Source: Neurospora intermedia (taxonomy: Eukaryota; Ascomycota; Sordariomycetes; Sordariales; Sordariaceae). Taken from it: a DNA stretch of 64,000 bases. A program made the translations under genes and the position numbers. How positions within the stretch are numbered: the first letter of the stretch is position 1; each line of letters starts with the position of its first letter. The stretch covers positions 248,001 to 312,000 of the forward strand of contig BTPP01000007.1 in NCBI GenBank assembly GCA_037102815.1, written 5' to 3'. The notes under the pieces are model-generated. The model was not told where the DNA came from and made no database searches. It saw only the letters and a list, made by a program, of their open reading frames with translations. Below are positions 24,899-37,788 of this stretch, piece after piece.

Positions 24899-27800
24899 TT
24901 ACTCCAATCCCCGGAACCGGCGATTAAACTCCTCAACAGCAATCGCCACCTGGCGGTACAAAAACGTCCTTCCACTCTCCTCGCCAATGGGGATAAAGGG
25001 CCCATTGGTCCCTCCTCTCAGCGTCAAGCTCAAGCCCGTCCTCTCCTTCGCAATCGTCTGCACATCCTTCAAGGGCACATCCCACTCCGTCTGCAACTTC
25101 CTGCTTCTGATGAGCAAGATCCGTGCAAATGTCACCATAACCACCTTATCCTCGGTTGGCAGCTCAAGATGGGCAATGTACTGCTCATCAAAGTACTTGC
25201 CATTGTCAATTTGCTTGAGCCAGCTCTGGCCTAGCGCCTCACGTTGACTGTATGGCCTGATGATACCGTCCGGGGGGATATACCTCGGCAGTCTTACGCG
25301 GTCCAGTTCGGTCCCGTCAAAGACCGTGGTGGTGTTGCGCACGCCTTCGCTCACATTGGAGGCAAAGTCTAAGACACCAATCGCAGGTTTCGTTGCCAGA
25401 CCAACCACACCCTTGCCAATGCCCTTGAAGAAACCGAGCGCGCCTTCCTGCTCTGCACCTTCGAGCGGCTTGCGGGCAAGACCTCCGACACCCGATGCAA
25501 CCGAGGTGAACAGGCTGTTGGCACCGGCGGTGACGCCAAAGAGGGCGTGCTTGGGATGGTTGCGAGCACGTGTGATGCGGCGACGGTCCTGGAATTGCTT
25601 ATCCATAGTGGCAGCCGCGAGACCCTTGGCGAAACTACCCGTGACCTTGGAGAAAGAGTCACTGAAGCCGAAAACGGACTTCTTGAAGAAGGAACCGGCG
25701 CCACGGGCTAGACCAATACCGAAATCTTCCGGCCTATCCGACATGATGAGACCTTGGTATGGCTCGTAAAAGATATCCGCAAAACCAGAGCTGATGTTGT
25801 TGAACAGACCAACCGGGTTGCCCAGGAAATCGGCACTTCCCAGAATGTGATGTACCTGGTAGAGAGCCTCTTGACTGTAGTGATTCGAGATTCTCTGGAT
25901 GAGGACTGGAACCGAGACGCGCATGTTCTCGAGCATGAGGGCGTTGAACCGAACGGGGGCATCGTTGATGTTGCCAATGGCCATGGTCATGACGTTGAAG
26001 AAGAACATGATTGGGTTCTTTGATGATGTCTTGTCCTCCACATTTACACGCTCCGTTCTCACAAACGATAAGTCGAGCTGCATCGGTTGGATGTTCAACA
26101 CCTCAAAGTAGATGTCACGGCCAGAATCCAGCTGCTTCGGCTGCGGAACATCAATGCTGTCGTCGCACAGCTTGTCCTCTTCATCTGATGAAGACCATGA
26201 TGCACCCGGCACCTTGGAGAATTCGAGCACGGCGTAGACAAAGTCTTCGTCAAGCTCGACAGTCATCTCCTGCAGGAGGATCGTGGCGTACTTGATGTAT
26301 TCAACACCGTATGAGTCGTCCTTGACACGAGTTACCATGGCATGCAGCGACGGGTGGGCCTCGATCTCTTGTGCGCGCTTTGGTACAACACTGGGGTACA
26401 AGATGATGGGAAATATGCCTCCATACAGCTGGTTGTCGATTTGGATCCACTTGACAGCCAGGCTGACAGTCTGGTACAATTGTGAATCGCTGTATCGAAG
26501 TTGCACATCTCGGAAGGTGATGTAGGCGAGTTCCTTCAGTTGGGAATTGATCAGCGAAATGCCAATGCCGGATAGTCTCAGCTGCGCACGGAAAGTGACG
26601 CCTGTGTCCAACTCCTTGGCTTCAAACGTGCTACGGTCTGTCGAGCTGGCATTAGACTTTTGCTTGTACAGACTCTTGGACTGCTTGAAGTTGGACAGGA
26701 TCAAAGTCTGGGTAGGTCCATCGGCGATGACATTGATGTCAATGACCTTGGTCTGGCCATTAGCGTCAACGAACTTCATCGGGACCAGGTTTCCAATTTC
26801 GGTCAACTTCACATGACGGTTCTTGCCATTGGCGCTGATGCAAATCTCCTTGTTTTTGGCAGCCGGGAAGTCCCACGCGTAGGGCATGATGCTCCGGGGC
26901 GGAAGACGGTAACGCACGGGACGCCAGCCCGAGTGGTCTTCAATTCCGTCCTCGTCAAGGTTGGGGTTTGCTTGGTAGAACGTGAACTCAGTGTCGCTTT
27001 CGTTCCGCATCGAGAAGGGCCAGTTCTTCGTCTCCATGGTCAGGTTCAAGAAAATGGTCGATTCCTCCATGAGTGTCTCTACTCGAACGAGTCTCTGCCG
27101 TTGACCGGCGCGAGCGATCTTGACGTGTGTGGTACCCAAATCTGAAATGTTGAAGGGAGCCGTCCACTGGTTGTCAACACCTGGGTAGCAGAGACAGAGC
27201 TGCTTGACAGCACCTTTTTGGAGGAAGTGCAGCGGACGCAGAGCGCCGGTCTTGAGTTCCAGAACTGACGACGAACTCGGCTCTCGGATGTTGATGTCTT
27301 CGCCGAGCCTATTCTGGATGACATATCTCGGTGCAAGCGTGACCGTCTTCACCATCTTGTACTTGCCATGGCCCGTATCGACTGTGACACCAATATGGAT
27401 CTCGGCATTGCGCGAGGGTGAGTTGAGCACCACTTCGGTGGTACTTCCAATGGCATCGAAACTTTGCGGTCTGCTCCAGTCGGAATCGGCAACCTTGAGC
27501 AATGCACGGTTTCTGTGATCGTCGCTACCAAAGGAAAACATGATCGGTTGGGCTTTACGTTGGCTTTCACCGACATCGACCAACTGCTGGCCGGCTGCCG
27601 CTTTGGCGTGCTGCATAAAGCCCTTGGAGCGAATGCTCACATCGAGCCCCGTCTTGTTGAGGATGACGTACGGGCAGTAGACAGTAACCTTGAACGCGCC
27701 ACCGCTATCGGGAACGCGGAAGTAGTGAAGCTTCAGATTAAGCGCCAGGCCTGAATCGTCCTTGCATACAAGGTTCGTCTCCTTGCGGAAGTCCTCAGAG

Positions 27801-30800
27801 GTGCCGGAGTTGATGATAGCGAATTCGCTTGGCTTGAAGACGGTATCTTGCATATCGATACTAAGGAGGAGCAGATGGGACAGCTCGACAACGTGCACAG
27901 GGCTAACCCCGCCCTTGCGAAGGAAGTTGGACCAGTCTTTCTTGGTGTTCTTGTCGTAGATCCTGTATTTGAAGTCATACGGCAGTAGATTTTCAATGGT
28001 GACGGGGGCGGAGAGCTTCAAGCGCATGTACGGGTAGGTCCTGGCAAGGAATGTTAGCATGTACAGCAGCCGCAAGTGTGAATCGAACCATAGCTTACCT
28101 TGTTGCCGGATTGGCCTTGTCATATCGAGCCGACAGCTGGAAGTAAAAGGGGTCTCCATGTTCACCCTTGCACATCAACGTCTTTGTCGGGCGTTTCAGA
28201 AGGTCTCTCCACCAGAGTGTATCATTGCTCCAGCCATATCCGAACCCGGGATCAGGGCGGACGAGCAAGCTCTTCGTGTAGACTGCGCCAACGGGGGCAG
28301 GCCTGCTCTCGCCAGGGGCAATCTTTTCGATCTTGAGCAGGTGTCCTTCCTGAGCGTCATAGACACCAAGCTCAACTGGTATGTCTGTCTCGTTCTCAAC
28401 CAACAGCGGGCTGCGCAGAGTGACATACTTGACATTGTCTGTGCCAAGTTTCACATCAACCATGAGCTTGTGCAGGACCTCATCTGTCTTGGGTTTGAGG
28501 GCATAGAGGAACTCTCCCTCACGAGTGAAGCGGATGTTCTTGACTGTGTCAAAGCCGCTGCCCTCCAATTGGATGGCGACGTTGTTCGTTCCGTGGCTTT
28601 CGCCGGAGAGACTTTCTCGCACCTTTTCCCAATTCTCAAAGCTCCAAGGAACCTCCTGGCCATCTTCAAGCCGCAGGGGTGTGGTCTCTTCGGTGCCCTC
28701 TCTCTTGGCTTGCATGATGATGTTGAAGCCGGTGTAGTTGCGGATACGATACGGCGCTTCAACACCACGAGGCTTGCCTAGCACGTCCTCATCCTGAGCG
28801 AGGAAGGCCATTGATTTGGAGAGAAGTGCAATACTGGCGGTGGAAAGAGTCACATCGAATGTCTTCTTGGACGAGACGTCGACTGACATCAAGCCGGTGC
28901 TTTGGTCACGGGCAATCCCGAAGCCCACTTGCCAAGGTTCAATGAGCGGCTCCCAGGCCGACTTGGCGAAGTTGAAAATGTTGGTGTACATCTCTATCGC
29001 TGTTTCTGCCTTGAGGTTTGACGACCAGTTTTCTGCACTAGTCGTGAATGACTTGATGCTCATGTCGAGAATAGGAAGTTCATGCACATCACCGATGAGG
29101 ACAAGCCGAATTCCTTCAATTGCTGCCGTGAGCTGCTCATATCTTGGCGGTGCCTTGGTGATATCATGCGGTTGCTGGCCTGCCTTCTGGGACCGAGGAT
29201 CGGTTGCCCCAGTTTTGGTGCCCGTGCGCTTGGACTTATTCGCGACTGTTGATGTTCCCTTGCCACTGGCGGTTCGTTGCTTCGTGTCGGAAGATTTGAG
29301 CTGCTTCGCTTTCTGGTCCGATGTCGTGCCCTTCTGCTCGGTGGGAGTGTTGCCTGACAACTCCGATGCCTTGCTCACAATCTGCATAACAAGCAAAATA
29401 TCCCTCAGCGACACTCTGAGGATAAGTGGCTCGATATCGACATGGATGTTGGTGGTGGACGGTTTTGTCGTATCCATGGACATCTGAATTGAGAAGTCGT
29501 CGATGATCCTCAAGCGTGCATCATCAAAACGATCCATACGGCACAGGAACATTCCGCACTCGGAAACTTGGAAGGTCAACGCATGTTGTTGTGACAGAAG
29601 AACTTGCTTGGTTCCCAAGACAATGGCCTCGGAACTCGAGCTGAGCGGGTTCGCAATCAAAATGATCTGAGCATCAACCACATTGACCCGATAGGCAAGG
29701 CGCGTCTTAGACTCCTGTTTCGGTGGCTCCGTCTGAAGCTCAGAAGGCACGAGCCGCTGATCAATGCTTTCGGACCGTCTGCCGGTGTATGAAACTGCCA
29801 CAGAGTCCGCATCACTCATATCATCAGGCGTGTCGAACGGGCTCTTCTCTGGAACCTCAGGCTCCGGTACCTTCAGGCCAACAGTGACCCAATTCTGGAT
29901 GGCGAAAAGATAATCCAGCGCAAAGATGACGCGAGGGCTATCAACGGCGACCATGGCGATAATGTTCCTTTCCTTGCCTCCAGACATGGTAACGCTGGCC
30001 ATCAGCTGCTGAACGTCTTTGTTGCCGCTTGTCATGATGCGACGGAACTTGTTGGTCTCACGTTGGCGAGTGTCGTAGATTGTGAAAGACTGAATGACAA
30101 ACTCGGCCTCAAGACTGCCGTTGGAGTCCATGCGGGTTTTCAACCTGCTGGAATCGAGACTGAATTTGGACAGACTGGCGGCATTGAGATCACCAACAGG
30201 GCGGTCCTCCGGAGCATTAATCAGCTCCAAACCAATGGTGTTGACAGTGAAGATGAGGTCTAACTTTGTCCAGGTCTCAGCTTTCGGGCCAAGCTCCGGG
30301 CGCATGTCAATGCGTTGTTCATTGCCGCCGTTGTCGTCAAAGCCCGACATGGTCCTGGCCTTACTAAGGGTTCTGTCGTCAACGTCGCGTTCGGCATCGA
30401 GCCTGTTTTGTTCTGCGTCACCAGAAAAGGCAGCAGGGACGGAACGCGAAATCTCAAGCAGTGAGTTCAGTTGGTACTGGGTCAACCGCAGATTGAAGTC
30501 CGACATGTTGCCCTCGATCTCCAGATCTGGCCGTTTAACGCCCTCCTTGTGTTCCGCATAGGTGATCTGGAACCCAAGGTCAACCTTGTCGATGAGCTCG
30601 AGTTCTTCCTCCTGGCCATCAATGTAATGGAAGTTGGAAGTGAGTCTGATGTTGCGGATGCCTGCAGTCAACTTCATAGCGATCTCCGCATTCTCCGAGT
30701 CGTCGAGCGGTACAAACTTGTTCTGTGCGTAGATCTCACCAAGATAAGCTGTGATGAGATCACGCTTGGGCCGGTCGGGACGGACATGTCTGGGAAACAC

Positions 30801-33800
30801 GACAATGGGAGTTTTGACAACAACATCGAACTTCACCTTGCTTGGACTTTGCTGGAACTGGTTGGCTTGATTAGCAGCAGCTTGGCGGGCGGCGTTGTAG
30901 ATAGCCTGCATCTTGCCAAACTTGACAAGGAACTCGACAATCTTGCGGAAAGGCTCCTCCAAGAAGTTGATCTTGACAGACCCAGCCCGTAGGTAAATCG
31001 AGGAGTCGTATCCAGGATACGATTCGATGCGACCGGAATCGAATGTCTCGTAGCGAAAATCAGCAAGCTCTTCTCCTTGGATGGCAACCAACTGGCGTAT
31101 GCTTGAATCCTCCGAGACACCGAGGTTAACATCGTCAACAAGGTTCAAATCGCCGAGTCTTGCGGCAACACGCATGGTCTTCCCAAGGATAAACACACCA
31201 ACATCGGCATGGTTGAAAGACAAGGTAGCTAGCCGGATGCCGTCGTTATTCAGAATCAGCCTGATACTCTTAAGATCAACCTTGACCCGAATTGCACTGT
31301 CCGAAGTCTGTTGAGGAGGGGGTGGCGGCACAACTTCGATGTTGGTCTCCGAGCCATCGTCAGTAATCGCATTTGGAGGTGGAGGATTCGGATTGGCCGT
31401 GTTGGTAAAGGTGACGAGAACAAAATCGAGAAGTGTGAGCAGTGTTTTGCGTGTCACGACAAGATTGATCGTGGAGATTGCAACATCCAGGTTCGTCTCG
31501 ACGCCATCGTAAACAGGCATAAACTCGGGCGAATCCTTCCTGACTTTGACAAACTTGACGCGGACCAAGTCCTGGACTTCTCCGCTTTCTTCGACATCGC
31601 CAGATGAGACGATAGCCTTGAACTCAGCTGGCGGGTTATCGACAAAGTCATCCACAGTGACCGACCCGAGCGAGACCTCAGCAGACATGTCAAAGGGGCG
31701 GATGTAGAACTGGAGATCGAAGCGCTGAGCAACCAGATCAACAAGCAGCTGATCGGGAGCCTTTCCATCTGGGTCACTACGGTACAGCGATCCTTTCAAC
31801 TCGTCCACTGCGAACTTGAACTCGAAATTGCGTTGCTGAAGCTTTAGCTGATCAGTTACTGAACCGTCCTTTGCGTCTTCGAAAGCGTCCTCGTCCTCGT
31901 CGTGGTCGTCATCATCCAGAATAATGGCTTGCTGATGACTGGTACCAAAGGGTAGCAGTTGGGCCGATGGCCTATGCTCCAACAGCCTGTGTGATGCCGT
32001 TGAGGCGTTGCTTGCCAAACGTGGACGCAAGCCAGGCTGCCCTGCTGGTTGCGACGGGGTGTCAGCTCCACCAAGTTTTGGTATAGCAACGTCAATGATA
32101 CGCATCAGACTCTTGTACTTTGCATCCGATACGCTGGCATGCAATACGGGCAGGTGACCGGAGACTCTGAGCTTTGTCAGGTTCGGGGCCTTGGGGAGGA
32201 TCGATGTCTCCACTACAAAATCGACGGTGATCTTGTCGACGATATGCAGCATCTTGTCATCCTTGTCCACCAATTGCTGCTTGGTTTCTTCAATGGACGG
32301 CCCGATCAAAACCTGTGTAGAGGAAAGTTTGACGAGGAAGCGATCATACATGAGCGACTCCAGTCTCTTCAAATCCTCCTCGGTGAATGACTGCCTTTGC
32401 TTGGATTGCACCTCCTTCATGGTGTCCTTGTCCACCAATTCACTGTTGACGCTGATGTGACCGGCATCCAGGATGAGGCAGGTGGACTGCTTGCTGGTGA
32501 TACTTTCGGGGATGATGATGAGCGGAGCTTGAAGATCCAGCTTTGCGTTTAGCGTCTTGTGCTCTTCGAGAGCAAACTCGAGGCCGGCTCTCGTCTGCGC
32601 ACGCAAACCCTCGACGGTGGCGCCGGCAGTCTCCATGAGCGCATTGATGGAATCCATGTGTCTCTCGGGGGGACGGAAAAAGTCAACGACTCCAACGACA
32701 ACATTGGGGTTCCAAACAATCTCGAGCGGCTTTAGCTTGGCGGTAACTGCAATATCTCCCTGACCATCCAAGGGATTCTGCTCAACCTGGAACTGGAAGA
32801 AAGCTTCATCGCTGCTTTGTTCGAGTTCAGCGATGGACAGGCGAGGCGCCAGATGGGTATCAGGAGCATCCTTGACACGGACAATTTCCTTGAACAGGCT
32901 GTTGGGTGTGGTGCCATCATTGACGCGCAGTCCACCCAGGCTAACGTCAGCAAGGAACGAGTCGGGGCGTTTGAGGCCTTTGGCCTTGAAGACATCGAAA
33001 TGCAGACTGATGAGATCTCTGGAGTCGCCATGCGGGTTCTGCTTGAGAGTGAAACTACCAGTGCTGAGTGAAGCTTCGAGCTGCATCTCAACAGTGTCTC
33101 TTGGAACATCAACCTCAGCAGCAAGAGCGGTCTTTTCGTCCCAGTCGATGACTTCGTACAGCTCCTTGCGCTGTTCTTCTGTGATTTGGGTATTCTCGTC
33201 CTCCAGTTGTTTTTCCTGCTGTTGCTGTTGACTAGGCTTGGAACCAAAGGCCCAAGCAAGCCAGCCCTGTTGCTGAGGTTGAGCCGAGGGAGGAGGACGG
33301 TTCCTGAGGGCTTCGGCATTTTCTCTCTTAAGCTGATTGCGCGCCAAGGACCTCCAGAATCGCAAGTCTTCGTAATCAAGTTTCCATTCGAGCTTGGTCA
33401 AATCATCGTTTTCCTCAGGTGTGAGCTGCTGATCTTGCTTGCGTTTTTTGAAGAGCTCAATGTATCGTTTGCGGTCGTCTCGTCGCTCGCGGAAAAAGTC
33501 CCATGACCACCTCCTGTTTCTCTCGTGAATCTTGCTCCGGACAGCATTGACGGCAAACTGGAGCCAAGCACGGGGATCTTCTTTGGGCCGAACGCCCTTG
33601 GGCTGATACTTTTTGTATTCCTGGTGTCGAATGAAATAGTGGAAGAGGTCAACCATCATAAGAGCATCTCGGTATTGATAATCGTCCAGCACGACACCGA
33701 TTTCGTCAAAGAGGAGATTTGCTTTGAACTTGGGAACGGTGGCACTGCCCGATTTATCGAGCTCCAGTTTGGCTTGACCGGAGACGGGTTTGAGTATGAA

Positions 33801-34586
33801 TTGATGATTCTCGGGGAGGTCACCATTTGTCTTGGCGATCATGGATCCGAAAGCGGCGAGAATTACGTCGTGGGGCTTTGGCTCATGTCCCGGCGGAATG
33901 GCCTCGCGTCCCGGACCTAGAAGTATTGCATCGGTATCCCAGTAGACGGCCAAGGCATCCAAAGTAGCTAGCTTGTGGGTGGTCTTGGTGGAATCATGGA
34001 TAAAGGTAGGATGCCACTCCCCGTCGGTGCTGACGGCGCTGAACTCCTCAAGAGTTAGACCGAGGGCGAAGGGGTGGCCCGGGGCCGAGATGGCGTCCTC
34101 GTAGCGGACGTGGATGTTCTTGATGGTAACCTGCAGGTTATCGACAATCTTGGTAACGAGGCTCGAGGCAAAGCTCTGGCTGCGTTTTTGTTCTTCGGGA
34201 CTGAGGCCTTCCTGATTCCTCTCCTTGAGCAATTCGGCGGAGTCCAGCTTCTCCATCTTGATGCGCTGTTTTCGGCGTTCCTCTTCCTCTTCGTTGTACT
34301 CGGCCTCCTCCTTGGGTGATGCAAGCAGGTAGACATCCTGGATGTAGACCTTGACGGGGGCGCCGCGCAAGTTGGACCAGGGAATGGTCAGGGTGAGTTC
34401 GCCGAGATGGCCTTCGACGACGTTGATGGGCAGTTTGAGCTGATCGAGGGCTTCACGGCGCAGTTCGAGGTTGCGCAGCTTGACGTCGCCGGACCAGATG
34501 CCAACCTTGAGCTGTGTAGGGTCGAAGTTCTTGACGTACATGCCCAGGAAGCGGTTAAGCAACCCGGCAACGAGACCTTCGAGCAT
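24899..34586 (-). CDS. VPS13: VPS13, bridge-like lipid transfer protein
   Basis: Giant hydrophobic-groove protein that moves lipids between membranes at contact sites and is needed for vacuolar sorting and spore-membrane growth in yeast. Two exons: 34586-28099 and 28040-24899, with one 58-nt intron, total 3209 residues, usual for fungal VPS13. The N-terminal chorein region starts MLEGLVAGLLNRFLGMYVKNFD and continues LKVGIWSGDVKLRNLELR, all conserved. A low-complexity Lys/Thr/Ser insert lies at about 1745-1815. The VAB/SHR-BD region spans roughly 1950-2600 (ETDIPVELGVYD, NYTGFNIIMQ). The C-terminal ATG2-like amphipathic helices (GNPVGLFNNISSGFADIFYEP, FFKGIGKGVVGLATKPAIG) are at about 2890-3080, and a PH-like end closes the protein. 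The intron falls inside the VAB region, joining NPATR to TYPYMRLKLSAPV. No damage was seen. Confidence 0.97.
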
Positions 34587-36488
34587 GGTGCGTGTGGGGT
34601 GCCGTTACCCGGGCCGGGATATCGATCGAGAGTAGGATCGGGGGTATCTATCGAGGGCAAAGTCGAGGCGTCATCTGGAGCCGTCGGCCGTCTCTGTCGT
34701 CTTTCGCAACTCGAATGTTGTGTTTATTGTCGTCGGGAAGGTTTGGCGCAAATCATGCCGGCAGAGCAAATAGCACAGACGTCATGCAGCAGCGGGTCGT
34801 GATGCGTTGCCGTGTCGGTAGGTACTTGTGTGTGCGTGTGGGTGGAATCGATGTAGGTACCGATGGAGGTGTCTGTAGGTAAAGGTAGTGTAGTGACGGA
34901 CTGTTGTTACTTGGTGTTCTGTGTATCGAGTCGAGAAATGGAAGCTGGCCGCGGAGAGAATCCACGTCTTGCAACTTCTCGGTCCCCTCAGCATGCAAAG
35001 CGGGGTTGGGTTTGCTTGGGTCTGGTCTGTTTGGTGGAGCAGTTTGTCAGCTCTAGAACCTGTTTCTTGACTGCCTCCAATGGGATTCGACACTGCGTAC
35101 TGTGATAGCCGACAACATGGAGAGTGTAATTTTGGGACCGGAACTTACCTTACACACAGGTGTCGAAAATGCAGTGGGTTGAACGGAACTGATGAACTTG
35201 GTTGATGTCGAGGTAGAGAGATCACGGTATGGTAGTAGGGACGTGATACTGGTGAAGGAATACCGAAAGAAAGAAAAGGCCACTGCTAGTGCTGATGACG
35301 ATGCCCTGATCAGCCGGCTACTAGCAACAAAACCTGACGCCGGCGCCAACTTGGAAAAGCGAGAGCACTCAGCTCCAAGAGGTGAATTGGATGAGAACAC
35401 CCGACGAAGGCAACAAGCAACGAATGAAAGTGTTCAAGTTGTAGCGCAAAGTGCAAGGAAAGAACCCAACCTGAACAAAGCACTCACCTCAGCTCCCGCA
35501 CCTTCCGTGGTTGGGCTCCAGCATCGCAGACGTGCTTTCCCTGGGCCTGGAAGTTGCGAAGAACACTCGGTGCCTGCTGGTGGTTCACTCTGATTGGACA
35601 TTTAACAATATAAGTGGGAACCTTCCAGTGACAGTTTTGAGCGGGGCCCCAACTTTTTGGCCAAAATGGAACGAGGTCACGTTCCTCTCCATAATACATG
35701 ACTGCAGTCAGCGTTCATTTCATTTCCTTCCGCATCTCATCCTCCAAAGCTCAGACGTAACTTTTTGAAAAGGGCAAAGTATCAATTCATCGCGAATCGC
35801 TCACGGTGACGGGTGGCTGCTTGAAGGAAGCTGGAAGCCTCGCTGTTTGAAATGACAAAACGCTCGCCAAGTGAGAGTGGTCCAAGCTCCCCCGGATGTT
35901 TTGGAAGCTTTATCTTGGGCAATGACGTCATTGTTCCTGTCTCCAAACCTCAATGTCCAGATTGAGTTGAGCGACTGCACTTCCTGCCATTCCGTCCTGC
36001 CCATCCTTTCTTGCCAACCCCATCATTGGCAACACAATGACCCTGTACACGGCATTCGGATTAAGAATGAAGGAGCGAATTCAGCCAAGTTCGGGCATTT
36101 CCCGGTGTTTGATTTCCACTGGCAACCTGAAGAGGAGATCCAGTCTGACACAATAGACGGATGGACTGGATCATTGTAACCGGTTTGTCTCATCATGGCT
36201 TTCGCTATCACCCCTCCACTCTTCAATCCCTTGTTTTTCCTTCCTTTTTCTGAAAATATAATTTAAACACATCGTCTCTTCCGTCTCGTCCTTTTCGTCC
36301 AGTGTCTCTACCAGTTCTTTCGGCTCAGCTTCGGCGTCTACAACGAAATAACCCAACTACGTAACTTGGATACTACCAATTGGCTCTTCCTATCACCTTT
36401 CGATCATCTTGGAGGCTTTTATACCCCTCGACTCGGTTGTCTGAACTTTACTTTCTGAAACACAACAAACCACCAAGCAAACGAAACC
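34587..36488. other. divergent intergenic region, VPS13 / DUF3429 gene
   Basis: Holds both promoters. No convincing gene: frames at 35192-35593 and 36380-36781 lack motifs. A pyrimidine-rich leader precedes the gene at 36489 (36280-36480). Confidence 0.55.
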
Positions 36489-37788
36489 ATGATGCTCCGA
36501 ACATCGCGACCTCTTATGGGCACTGCGCAAAGGCTGCCACTCTTGGTCCGCTCTACCCACACAAAGTCCTTCAACAGCCCTATTGCGCCACTTGTATCCC
36601 GCAATGCGCAACTCCAAAAGTCTGCGGGCTCCCCGTTGGTGTTCCGGTCGACCTTCTCCTCCAAGCCTCCAATTCAGCCCAACCACATCGATACGCAGCA
36701 CGAAAAGGAATTGGCCCAGCAAAAGCTCAAGGCAGACCCAGAGCACATCTCTGTGGACTCCTCGGTCCGCCCTTTTTTTGAGCAGGACCAACCTACCGCA
36801 GCCAAGGCAAAGGATCCCACCGAAAGTCTGAAAGATGACTTGGTAAGTCTATTAAGCCACATATCTTCACAGCTCGACAAGGTCTGACTGCTTCTTCCTC
36901 TAGGGCCTTGTCAAGGACACATTGGCACTCAAGACCGTTCCTCGAGAAACCTACGCTCTCGGTTTTGGTGGCACTATCCCTTACCTAGCCACTTCTCTTT
37001 CGACCGTCTACCTCTCCTGGAACCTCCACCAGAGGTACCCTTCCGAATCCGACTTCCTCAACACCATCCTATTCAGACATGAGACAGCCAAAGACCTGCT
37101 TGACATCATTGAACCTATTCAGGTGGGCTATGGTGCCGTGCTCATCTCTTTCCTCGGTGCCATTCACTGGGGTCTAGAGTATGCCGAGAAGACTCCTTCA
37201 CTTGCCCGCACCCGCTTCCGCTACGGCCTGGGCCTGTTGGCTCCCATCATTGCTTGGCCGACCACATTTATGCCTATCCAGTGGGCCCTGACCACACAAT
37301 TCCTTGCCTTCACCGGTCTCTACTATGCCGATTCCCGCGCGACCGTCAAGGGTTGGGCACCCTCGTGGTATGCCACTTACCGTTTTGTCCTGACGGGCAT
37401 CGTCGGTATCGCTCTCTTTATCAGCATCCTTGGTCGTATCAAGGTCGGCGAGACCCATGCTCGCCTTAGCACTGAAGAGCTGAAGGATCTTGTGAGCTAC
37501 AAGCATGAATCCGACAAGCCTTACCACGACTGGGAAAAGGAGGAGGCCGAGGAGAGGAAGAGGATCAAGAAGGAGAAGCAGGAGGAAGAGAAGAAAAAGA
37601 AGGAAGAGGAGGCCAAGAAGAAGCAGGAGGAAAAGGTCGACAAGCAAAAGACCAAGGGCAGCTCCGACATGAAGGAAAAGTCGGAAAACAAGGGTGATGT
37701 GGACAGCAAGAAGGAGGGTGACAAGAACGTCAACCCCGACAGCAAGAAGTCACCTGCTGACAAGAGTGACAAGAACGAGGAGAAGTGA
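36489..37788 (+). CDS. mitochondrial DUF3429-type inner-membrane protein
   Basis: Two exons, 36489-36842 and 36904-37788, split by a 61-nt intron (GTAAGT donor, CTCTAG acceptor), 412 residues. The N-terminus is Arg/Ser-rich without acids (MMLRTSRPLMGTAQRLPLLV), a typical mitochondrial presequence. A DUF3429 (TMEM69-like) core begins near residue 118 with about five hydrophobic helices, including GFGGTIPYLATSLSTVYLSW, YGAVLISFLGAIHWGLEYA, YGLGLLAPIIAWPTTFMPIQW and FVLTGIVGIALFISIL. The block GAIHWGLEYA is the family's most conserved part. The tail from about 290 is a long Lys/Glu-rich coiled or disordered extension (EEAEERKRIKKEKQEEE), probably facing the matrix or intermembrane space. The biochemical role of the family is not established. 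It is divergent from VPS13. Confidence 0.88.
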
